DNA of 54,041 nt from Verrucomicrobiaceae bacterium (GTDB lineage: Bacteria; Verrucomicrobiota; Verrucomicrobiia; Verrucomicrobiales; V1-33): positions 1-54,041 of the forward strand of contig JAIXVE010000358.1 in NCBI GenBank assembly GCA_027483175.1, in the 5' to 3' direction. Both the position numbers and the translations under genes were made by a program. The notes under the pieces were generated by a model. It was not told the origin of the DNA. It made no database searches and was given only the letters and a program-made list of their open reading frames with translations. This document shows positions 8,548 to 15,717 of this stretch, in pieces (position 1 is the stretch's first letter; the number at the start of each line of letters is the position of its first letter).

Positions 8548-8636
8548 CCCTGCAAGCTCAACCATTCCGCTCCGTTGAGGACGGGGCGGAAACCTGACGT
8601 TTCCGCGCCCTCACAACTTGCAGGGCAGGCGGAATG
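8548..8636 (+). promoter_or_regulatory. putative pseudoknotted RNA leader of the RNA-repair operon
   Basis: Four perfect complementary pairs are packed into 89 bases directly upstream of the ligase start. Helix A is CCCTGCAAG 8548-8556 with CTTGCAGGG 8617-8625. Helix B is CTCAAC 8557-8562 with GTTGAG 8574-8579, abutting A. Helix D is GCGGAAAC 8586-8593 with GTTTCCGC 8599-8606. Helix C pairs CATTCCGC 8563-8570, in the loop of B, with GCGGAATG 8629-8636, beyond A, giving a pseudoknot. A encloses B and D, so the fold is a three-way junction. GCGGAA and TTCCGC each occur twice, so two alternative pairings exist (8565-8570 with 8586-8591, and 8601-8606 with 8629-8634), as in switching leaders. The last helix ends 16 bases before ATG 8653. 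The fold is inferred from complementarity only. Confidence 0.55.
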
Positions 8637-8652
8637 CCCCTTATTTCCGGTC

Positions 8653-9288
8653 ATGAACCCATCCCGCGTCAAATATCCCCGCACGCCCCATCTGCCATGG
8701 TCGCCCGGAGCCTCTGCGGATGATGAGCGTCTGGTGGATTGCGGGAATTTCGAAGGCCGCCGCGTGGTGGTCACGGAAAAAATGGACGGGGAGAACACCA
8801 CGCTTTATTCCGATGGGCTTCACGCCCGGTCCCTTGATTCCCGCCATCACCCGTCGCGGAATTGGGTCAAGGCGTGGCACGGCAGCATCGCCCACCACAT
8901 CCCGGACGGCTGGCGGATGTGCGGGGAAAATGTTTACGCCCGCCACTCCATCGCCTATGAAAGCCTGGATGGTTATTTCTATCTGTTTTCGATTTGGAAC
9001 GCGGAAAACCATTGCCTGAGCTGGCAGGAAACGATGGAATGGGCCGCCCAGCTGGAATGCCCCTGCCCCGCCGTGCTTTTCGAAGGCGAGTGGAATGCCG
9101 CCCTCATCCGCCAGTTCAGCGTTGATCCCGAAACCTCCGAGGGTTACGTGGTCCGCCTTGCGGAGGGTTTTCCTTTCGGGGACTTCGGCACTTCCATCGG
9201 CAAGTGGGTGCGCTCCCACCATGTGCAAACCGATCAGCATTGGATGCACGCCCCCATCATCCCCAACCAACTGCGTCAGGATGGATAA
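8653..9288 (+). CDS. RNA ligase (minimal nucleotidyltransferase-domain type)
   Basis: From ATG 8653 (MNPSRVKYPRTPHLPWSPG) the protein has 211 residues. All signature motifs of covalent nucleotidyltransferases are visible: motif I EKMDGEN with the expected adenylated lysine K43, GENVYA and YFYLFSIW for motifs III/IIIa (about residues 91-114), SEGYVVRL for motif IV (162-169) and KWVR for motif V (184-187). There is no room for an OB-fold or extra C-terminal domain, so this is a compact ligase. It should seal 5'-phosphate and 3'-OH RNA ends with ATP. Its stop overlaps the start of the HD-Pnk gene by 8 bases (ATGGATAA), indicating translational coupling. Codon use is more mixed than in neighbouring operons, a sign of transfer. 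An upstream in-frame ATG at 8575 lies inside the structured leader and is unlikely. Confidence 0.9.
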   Translation: MNPSRVKYPRTPHLPWSPGASADDERLVDCGNFEGRRVVVTEKMDGENTTLYSDGLHARSLDSRHHPSRNWVKAWHGSIAHHIPDGWRMCGENVYARHSIAYESLDGYFYLFSIWNAENHCLSWQETMEWAAQLECPCPAVLFEGEWNAALIRQFSVDPETSEGYVVRLAEGFPFGDFGTSIGKWVRSHHVQTDQHWMHAPIIPNQLRQDG

Positions 9289-10507
9289 GCTCTGTCAGGC
9301 CATGCTGGCAGGCCGGTTTCCACCATGGCCGGAAATCCTGACCTCATGGCAAAAGGCGTTTCCACTCCTGGCGCAGTTGGAAGCCACCCCGCAGGACCCG
9401 GTCTGGCATGGCGAGGGCGATGTGTCCATTCATACCGGTCTCGTTCTGGAAGAGGTGCGCCGGGGGTTTTTGGAGTTGCCGCAACTCAGTCCGCCCGAAA
9501 AACTCACCCTCCAGCTCGCCGCCATTTTTCACGACATTGGAAAACCGCTCACCACCAAAACCCGCGAGATCCACGGGACTGACCGCATCATCTCGCCGCG
9601 CCATGCCGAGGCCGGTCGGAACTACCTTTGCCTACGCCTCGCCGCCCTTGGATTGCCGGAGGAAATGGAAGCTGCGGTGCTCGCGCTCGTGGCCCTGCAC
9701 CACCACCCGCGCCGCCTCGTGCAGGACGACGCTCCGCCCGCGCGATGGCGTCAATTGGCCCGGCAATGCCCGCCCGCGCTGCTCTACGGGTTGGAAATGG
9801 CCGACCTCCGGGGCCGCCTTTGCCCGGACTTGGATGCCCAGTTGGAAATCATAGAACTCTTCCGCCTGCGTTGCGAGGAACTCGGTCTGTGGGCCGGAGG
9901 CGATCCATGGGATGCCTGGCGTGCGGCCATTGAGTCCGCCTTCACCGGACGCACCTTGGAATTCCAACGCCACGCCATCCACCAAACGATCCGTGATGCT
10001 GAAGCAGGCCTGATTCAGTCCGTCGAGGAAGGGATCGCCCGGGCGTGGCAACTGAAGGACCCCGCCCCGCAGCTCATCCTGCTGTGGGGGCCTTCGGGTT
10101 CTGGAAAATCCGAGTGGATTGCGAAAAACGCGGCCGCCGCGCAGGTGATCTCCCTCGACGCCATCCGTCAGGAAATCACCGGCAAACGGGAGGACCAATC
10201 CATGAACGGGCAAGTGCTCCAAGCCGCCAGAGAACGTCTCAAAGCCCTCCTCCGCCGCCCCGGCACGGTCGTTTGGGATGCCACCAATCTCCGTCAGGAC
10301 CTCCGGGCGCCCCTGCTCCAACTGGGCTTCGACTACGGTGCCCATGTGGTCATCACCGTCCTGAAAACTCCCCTTCCCACCCTCGAAGCAAGGAACCGCC
10401 AACGCCCGCATCCGGTCCCCGCTTCCGTCCTCGCCCGGCAGTTGGAAATGCTGGAATGGCCCGAAGCCGGCGAAGCCCATGACGTGCGGGAATGCCGCCG
10501 CTCTTGA
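9281..10507 (+). CDS. HD-Pnk: HD-domain phosphoesterase fused to 5'-OH polynucleotide kinase
   Basis: From ATG 9281 (MDKLCQAMLAG) the protein has 408 residues. The N-terminal half is an HD phosphohydrolase domain with H51 (SIHTGLVLEE), H84-D85 (FHDIGK), H108 (RHAEAG) and H140-H142 (ALHHHP). The C-terminal half is a P-loop kinase with Walker A GPSGSGKS (270-277), a catalytic-type aspartate D293 in SLDAIRQEI and the lid motif DATNLRQDLR (333-342). This two-domain order matches HD-Pnk enzymes such as that of Runella slithyformis, known to remove 2',3'-cyclic phosphates and phosphorylate 5'-OH ends. Downstream of and overlapping the RNA ligase, it provides end healing before sealing. The likely substrate is RNA cut by toxin-type or stress ribonucleases (inference). 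Confidence 0.9.
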   Translation: MDKLCQAMLAGRFPPWPEILTSWQKAFPLLAQLEATPQDPVWHGEGDVSIHTGLVLEEVRRGFLELPQLSPPEKLTLQLAAIFHDIGKPLTTKTREIHGTDRIISPRHAEAGRNYLCLRLAALGLPEEMEAAVLALVALHHHPRRLVQDDAPPARWRQLARQCPPALLYGLEMADLRGRLCPDLDAQLEIIELFRLRCEELGLWAGGDPWDAWRAAIESAFTGRTLEFQRHAIHQTIRDAEAGLIQSVEEGIARAWQLKDPAPQLILLWGPSGSGKSEWIAKNAAAAQVISLDAIRQEITGKREDQSMNGQVLQAARERLKALLRRPGTVVWDATNLRQDLRAPLLQLGFDYGAHVVITVLKTPLPTLEARNRQRPHPVPASVLARQLEMLEWPEAGEAHDVRECRRS

Positions 10508-10541
10508 TCGGCAAGTAGAGTCCGCCCCGGAAACCGGACGA

Positions 10542-10690
10542 GAACTTCCCCAGAGCCCTGTCCTTTTGCTCAGCCCTACTCCCTTGCCAGCCATGCACCT
10601 GCCATTTCCCATTCACGCCGCCTTCCCAAAGTGACGCAGGCGTCCTGCCTTTAACATCTTCCGCCAGCATCCCCTCCAGAGACCCGTCTA
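10542..10690 (+). repeat. long dispersed repeat, partial copy C
   Basis: Starting 35 bases after the HD-Pnk stop, this copies the central part of repeats A and B (CTTCCCCAGAGCCCTGTCC, CCTGCCATTTCCCATTCAC, CTTCCCAAAGTGACGC). It is more diverged and lacks the GAGGTCTGTCTC motifs except for a faint CAGAGACCCGTCT near its end. With copy B it brackets the RNA-repair operon. From 10691 to 10854 no gene is seen; a short tRNA-3'-end-like string lies at 10731-10751. Confidence 0.7.
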
Positions 10691-10854
10691 CACATCACCA
10701 AGAGTTGTAGTCGAAGGGTGACGATTCTAAGTTCGCCCCCTCGCTCCACCAGATCGCGGTAGTTCAGATCCAGACACCCCTGCCCTCCTCTCAGCAACGG
10801 CAGCCGCGAACCTCCTCCAAACCAGCGTGTAAACCAAAACCCTACCCCCTTCCA

Positions 10855-13470
10855 TCACTTTGCCTCACTGACCAGCTTCTTCGCCGCCGCATCCCAGATC
10901 CTCAGCACCCCGTCTTCCCCGCCCGCCGCCACAAACTTCCCGCCCGCATCGCTCGCCACCGTAAAACAGAACCCCTTCGCCCCGGGCAGCTTCTCCTCAT
11001 TCAGCCGCACCCCCTCATCACCACTCGCACTCGCCACCGTATCCCCGGTCCCCAGCCACGCTACCGCACTCACTTCCTTCCCGAAACTCGTGATCGCCTT
11101 CGTCTGCTTGCCTTCTAGCAGATCCCAGAAGCGCAGCGTCTTGTCCGATCCCCCCGTCGCCATCGCCAGCCCGTCACTCCGCCACCCGATGCTCAGCACC
11201 GCCCCGCTGTGCCCCTCAAATGCCGCCGTCCGCTTCCCGTCATCCGTGCGGAACACCCTCGCCCAGCGGTCACTTCCCGCCGTTGCAATCAGCCCGTCAT
11301 CCGGCGAAAACGCCAGCGCATTCACCGTGTCGGAATGCGGCTCCGGAATTGTCAGCAACGCCGCCCCGTCCGCCGTATTCCACAACTTCACCTCGCCACT
11401 CCGCGACGGCACCCCACCACCAGTGGCCAGCACCCGAGCATCCGACGAGAACGCCAGCGCCGTCACCCGACTCGCGAGCACCGCCGCATCATCCGGCTTC
11501 CCGATCGTCCGCTCTAGCACAAACCCGCGCCGCCCCGGCAGCCGCACCACCTTCTTGTCCGCCCTCGCCGCCAGCACCCCATCGCCCTGCGCCGCCAGCA
11601 GCACCGGCGCACCCGCCGTCACCGCTCCATCTGTCCCATCAAGAAACGCTCCGCTCGCCGCCGCATGCCATTGCAGCACGCCACCATCAAAACTCACCAG
11701 CGCCGTCCGCCCGCCATCCAGCAGAACCATCGACTTCGGAGCCGTCAGCGCCACCATCCCCTTCTTCAGCGACTCCACCGACGCCACCGCCTCGGCCAGC
11801 GCCGCTTCCGCCGCCGCCGCCGCTCCCTCAGCCGCTCCCTGCGCACTCGTCGCCGTCCCCGTCAGCCGCACCGCCAGCTCCGCATTCGCCCGCGCATCGC
11901 TGAACGCCCGCATCGCCTTGTCCGCTTCCTCCACCGCCTTCGCCGCCGCATCCTTCCGCGCCTTGTCCTCAGGCGCTGCCTGCAACGCCGCCGCCGCCAC
12001 CCGCGCCGCCTCACTCTTCCGCTGGTGCTCCCCTCGCGCCTTCTCCTGACCAACGTGCGTCGTCTTCAGATTCTCATTCTCCTTCTTCACCGCCTCCACC
12101 GCCGCCGCCAACCGCGCCTTGCGCGCCTCCACCTGCCGCTGCGCCGCCTGCTGCCGCCGCTCCGCCGCCGCAATCCCCGCCAGCGCCGGATGCTCCAGCG
12201 GAATATCCTGACGTTTCCCGTCCGCCGTCTCCGTCACGTGCAGCACCGGCTCCGCATTCATCCACACCACCCGCGTTCCCGCCGCATCAGGCACCGCCAT
12301 CGACACCGGCCCCGCATCGCCAATCTTATGCTCCCGCACCACCGCCAGCGCCGCCCCCTCCGCCGGAAACCCATACACCCGCAGCATCCCATCCGCACAC
12401 GCCGCCACCACTTCCGCTCCACCTTTCAGAAATCCTAACGCCACTACCGCCGCCGGAACCTCGCCACGATTCACCACCCGGCCCTCCGCCGCCAACCACA
12501 CCCTAACCGTCTTATCCTCCGCCGCCGAAACCACATATCGCCCGTCCGCCGAGACCGCCAGCGCCTTCACCGCCGCCCCATGCTCCTTCCACTCAGCCAC
12601 CACCGGCTTCTCCACCCCCGGATCCCACACCCGGATCAACCCGCTCGCTTCCCCAGCCACCGCAACCTTCCCGCCACCCGCCACACTCGTCACCGGACCC
12701 GGCAACTCCACCATCCCACCCGCCGTCAGCGGCCCACGACGCCACAACCGCGCCGTCCGGAATCCCCCAGTCGCTATCAGATCATCTGTCCCGAACGCCA
12801 CCGCCAGCACCGCATCACGATCCGCCGCCGCCTTCCCCGCATAAAGCTCCAGCTTCGCCAGCTCCGGATCCGTCAGAAATCCTAGCGACACCCCAGTCGC
12901 CACCTCCGTCACCTGCACCTGATTCCCCCGCGCCGCCGCCGCCAGTCTCCCGCCCGACGACATCGCCGCCGCCGCCACCGGTGCCAGTTGCGTCGGAAAC
13001 ACCCGCCACGCCGCCACATTGTCCACCACCGCCCCGCCCTTCATCCCCTGATCAATCCACAGCTTCAGCAATCCTAACTCCTCAGGACTCAGATCCGTCG
13101 CATTCACCTTGTTCCCCGGCGGCGGCATCGCCGGATCCTCCGCATGCGACGACGTCCTCACCAGCAGGCTCTCCAATCCCTTCCCAGCCTCCGCCGCAGG
13201 CCCCGTGTCGCCTCCCTTCATGATCGCCGCCGGCGACTCCAGATTCAATCCCGCCTTCGCCTTCGTCGTGTTGTGACACGCCAGACAACTCCGCTTCAGC
13301 AACGGATGAATGTCCTTCGCAAAATCCACCGGCCCGTCGCGCTTCACCTCCGCCACCGCAATCGGCGCACCACTCAACAACCCCGGAAACGCCACGCCGG
13401 CCATCACCAGCGGCATCACCCGCATTCCATTCACAAATCCTGACAACAACATCGCTCGGTTTCTCTTCAC
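10855..13470 (-). CDS. PSCyt1 cytochrome with WD40 repeats, exported
   Basis: The start is GTG at 13470: its GTGA overlaps the TGA of the upstream gene and a clear GGAGG lies 7 bases before it. An earlier in-frame start at 14025 would overlap the neighbour by more than 500 bases. The 871-residue protein has a signal segment, then a planctomycete cytochrome C domain (DFAKDIHPLLKRSCLACH, heme site C62-C65-H66) to about residue 150. Several WD40 repeats follow (VKALAVSADGRYVVSAAEDK, TVRVW). An alanine-rich coiled coil lies at about 445-600, and further WD40 repeats (VNALAFSPDDGLIATAGSDR; ILSIGWRSDGLAMATGGSDK) run to the C-terminus. It is the last gene of the five-gene operon and is probably a periplasmic heme-containing scaffold. 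No terminator is evident after it. Confidence 0.88.
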   Translation of the reverse strand: MKRNRAMLLSGFVNGMRVMPLVMAGVAFPGLLSGAPIAVAEVKRDGPVDFAKDIHPLLKRSCLACHNTTKAKAGLNLESPAAIMKGGDTGPAAEAGKGLESLLVRTSSHAEDPAMPPPGNKVNATDLSPEELGLLKLWIDQGMKGGAVVDNVAAWRVFPTQLAPVAAAAMSSGGRLAAAARGNQVQVTEVATGVSLGFLTDPELAKLELYAGKAAADRDAVLAVAFGTDDLIATGGFRTARLWRRGPLTAGGMVELPGPVTSVAGGGKVAVAGEASGLIRVWDPGVEKPVVAEWKEHGAAVKALAVSADGRYVVSAAEDKTVRVWLAAEGRVVNRGEVPAAVVALGFLKGGAEVVAACADGMLRVYGFPAEGAALAVVREHKIGDAGPVSMAVPDAAGTRVVWMNAEPVLHVTETADGKRQDIPLEHPALAGIAAAERRQQAAQRQVEARKARLAAAVEAVKKENENLKTTHVGQEKARGEHQRKSEAARVAAAALQAAPEDKARKDAAAKAVEEADKAMRAFSDARANAELAVRLTGTATSAQGAAEGAAAAAEAALAEAVASVESLKKGMVALTAPKSMVLLDGGRTALVSFDGGVLQWHAAASGAFLDGTDGAVTAGAPVLLAAQGDGVLAARADKKVVRLPGRRGFVLERTIGKPDDAAVLASRVTALAFSSDARVLATGGGVPSRSGEVKLWNTADGAALLTIPEPHSDTVNALAFSPDDGLIATAGSDRWARVFRTDDGKRTAAFEGHSGAVLSIGWRSDGLAMATGGSDKTLRFWDLLEGKQTKAITSFGKEVSAVAWLGTGDTVASASGDEGVRLNEEKLPGAKGFCFTVASDAGGKFVAAGGEDGVLRIWDAAAKKLVSEAK

Positions 13471-15713
13471 GGTTTGACCTCCACTTTGAATTTCACTGAC
13501 CACGGCACTTCCACACCGTTCCACGCACACTTCGCATTCAGCATCACTTCCTGCACCCCCACCGCCGCATCCGCCGCCGCCGCAATCACCAGTTTCCCCT
13601 CGGCCGCCTCCTTCCCCACACTCAGCTTCTCCGCCGTCACTCCCTTCGCCCCCGCCAACTCCACCGCCACCGCCTCCGCAAACCCATACCTCCGCTCCAG
13701 CTTGATCCCCACCTCCGCCTTCCCACCCGGCGCAACCACCACCGTCTCCGGCACCATCAGCACCACCGGCGAATCCGCGATCTTCACCCGGATCGGTCCC
13801 GAATAAACCGCGTCCACTAACTCCTTCACCGGCGCCTTCTCCCCTCCCGGCTGCCACTGCACCGTCCCCCGCGCACTCGCATAAACCACCCACTCGCCCG
13901 CCTGAAACACGTTCCCGTCCTTGTTCTTTACATCCAGCACCAGCTTCGCCTCCTGCGCATCCCCCGCCGGCTTCACTACCGGACCCTGACGCATCCCCGG
14001 CATCCCCGTCAGCATCGCTTCCCACTCGCCCTTGATCCCCTTCAGCGCCGCATCTCTCACAAACTTCACCGGGATCTCAACCGCTCCGCCCATCGCCGTC
14101 TCGTAAACCTTCGCCTCCGCCGCCGCAATCCCCAGCGGCGCAGTCTCGCCATCATGAACCGCCAGCACCAGTCCATCATTCGCCAGCCGCATCCCGAACC
14201 GCTCGCCCGCCGCATTCCCCACACTCCACCGCGGCACCGCCTCGCCCGCCGTCACCGTCTGCCCACCCGACGTCCCCGTCACCTTCAACCGACCGCTCCA
14301 GGTCTTCGCCTCCGCCCCCGCCCGCACCACCAGCACCGCACTGTTCACCCCCGCAGGGACTGTCACCGGTTCCACACTAACTCCTTCAGGCAATCCCTCC
14401 ATCTGCAGCGTCACCGCCCCGTCAAACCCATCCCGCCGCAGCACCGCCACCTGCATCACCGACGTCCCGCCCTTCCTCAGCAACGGACTCCATCGCTGCA
14501 CCGCCGCTCCCCGCGTCACCGGCGACACCGGAAACGCCGCCAGCCCAAACCCCGGCGCCGGATCCCGCAACACCAGCCGCCACGGCCGCCGCGCGTTGAA
14601 ACGATCCACCATCTGCACCCGGTACACCACCCCCTCTTCACAACTCAGCACTCCCGACGGATCACGGCTCCCTAACGCCAGCGGCTCGGTCCCCGCAGGA
14701 GCCGCCGTGTCATCAAAAATCGCCACTTGCTCCACCTTCTCCTGCCCCTTCTCATCCTTCGTCACCTTCAGTACCCTCACAAACCAGTCGCTCGGCTCGC
14801 CCATCCGGTGACTGAACACATCCAGCACCACCTGCCGACCCTTCTCACCCGTAAACTCCACCCACTCCGCCGACCCACTCCCGGTGAACGTCCCCGGCAG
14901 CGCAACCTTGTGCGCCTCCGCCCCTCCCGCCGCTGCCTTCTCGAACCTCACTAGCGGTTCCGTCGGAACCATCGCCACCGTCCCAGCCAGCGGCAGCACC
15001 ATCGCCCCAGCCTCCACCGCCTCCTCCGGCGACGCCACCGTCAGCCGATAAACCCCTGCCTGCCACGCCATGTCATGCACCTTCACCGTGTACTCCCCCT
15101 CCTCCGCTGCCTCAAATTCCAGCCGCGCATCACCAGCCACCGTCCGGTGCGCCGCCATTAGCTCGCGACCCGCCGCATCACTCACCGCCACCACCGCATT
15201 CAATTGCGAATCAATCCTCTCCGCCGCACACGACACCACCAGCCGCTGCCCCTTCCCCGCCCTAAACCGGAAATAATCCGCCGCATCCGCTCCCGTCGTC
15301 CCGTTCACCGTCACCGGCACCGTCACCACCATCGCCTTCTCCACCGACCCATTATCCCCAGTCTCAACCACCTCCCCAATCGCCCCCACTGCAAACAAAC
15401 GGCTCGCTGAAATCCCATACTTCCCCGCCGCCCTCACCTCATACAGCCCCGGAGCCATCCCCGCACTAGCCGTCACTTTGAACTTCATCCCCTCCACCCG
15501 CACCGCCGACAACCCGCCGTCCGAAAACATCAGCCGGTCCGCGTCATCCAGATCCGCTCCCGTCAGCACCACCTCCACCTCCGTCCCCGCCCTCACCCCC
15601 GCCGGAAACACGCCGTCCAGCCTCGCCGTCGGCAACTGCCCGCGCACCACCTGACAAATCCCCGCCGCCGCAACCAGCACCGCGGCCCGCTTCCATGAAT
15701 CTCCTCTGCGCAT
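13467..15713 (-). CDS. exported pre-peptidase-like (PPC/IPT-type) beta-sandwich protein
   Basis: The 748-residue protein has an N-terminal signal (WKRAAVLVAAAGICQVVRG). PTARLDGVFPAGVRAGTEVEVVLTGADLDDADRLMFS is an IPT/TIG-type fold opening. DYFRFRAGKGQRLVVSCAAE and EEGEYTVKVHDMAWQAGVYRL follow, typical of bacterial pre-peptidase C-terminal domains, which are often paired with DUF1549/DUF1553 and PSCyt1 proteins. The later part consists of Ig-like beta-strand repeats. No catalytic motif is seen, so a substrate-binding or cell-surface structural role is likely. It lies 4 bases after the DUF1549/DUF1553 gene and overlaps the WD40 gene by 4 bases, so it is clearly in one operon. Confidence 0.8.
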   Translation of the reverse strand: MRRGDSWKRAAVLVAAAGICQVVRGQLPTARLDGVFPAGVRAGTEVEVVLTGADLDDADRLMFSDGGLSAVRVEGMKFKVTASAGMAPGLYEVRAAGKYGISASRLFAVGAIGEVVETGDNGSVEKAMVVTVPVTVNGTTGADAADYFRFRAGKGQRLVVSCAAERIDSQLNAVVAVSDAAGRELMAAHRTVAGDARLEFEAAEEGEYTVKVHDMAWQAGVYRLTVASPEEAVEAGAMVLPLAGTVAMVPTEPLVRFEKAAAGGAEAHKVALPGTFTGSGSAEWVEFTGEKGRQVVLDVFSHRMGEPSDWFVRVLKVTKDEKGQEKVEQVAIFDDTAAPAGTEPLALGSRDPSGVLSCEEGVVYRVQMVDRFNARRPWRLVLRDPAPGFGLAAFPVSPVTRGAAVQRWSPLLRKGGTSVMQVAVLRRDGFDGAVTLQMEGLPEGVSVEPVTVPAGVNSAVLVVRAGAEAKTWSGRLKVTGTSGGQTVTAGEAVPRWSVGNAAGERFGMRLANDGLVLAVHDGETAPLGIAAAEAKVYETAMGGAVEIPVKFVRDAALKGIKGEWEAMLTGMPGMRQGPVVKPAGDAQEAKLVLDVKNKDGNVFQAGEWVVYASARGTVQWQPGGEKAPVKELVDAVYSGPIRVKIADSPVVLMVPETVVVAPGGKAEVGIKLERRYGFAEAVAVELAGAKGVTAEKLSVGKEAAEGKLVIAAAADAAVGVQEVMLNAKCAWNGVEVPWSVKFKVEVKP

Positions 15714-15717
15714 AACC

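Noticed and set aside
8548..8636. Known self-cleaving ribozyme (HDV-like, twister or hammerhead) in the RNA-repair leader
   Set aside because: The order of helices does not match the HDV nested double pseudoknot, and hammerhead core boxes are absent. Twister consensus bases were not recognised.
13471..14025. Upstream start of the PSCyt1-WD40 gene
   Set aside because: It would overlap the preceding gene by over 550 bases with low-complexity Gly/Ala/Glu sequence. The GTG at 13470 has a strong ribosome site and a 4-base overlap.
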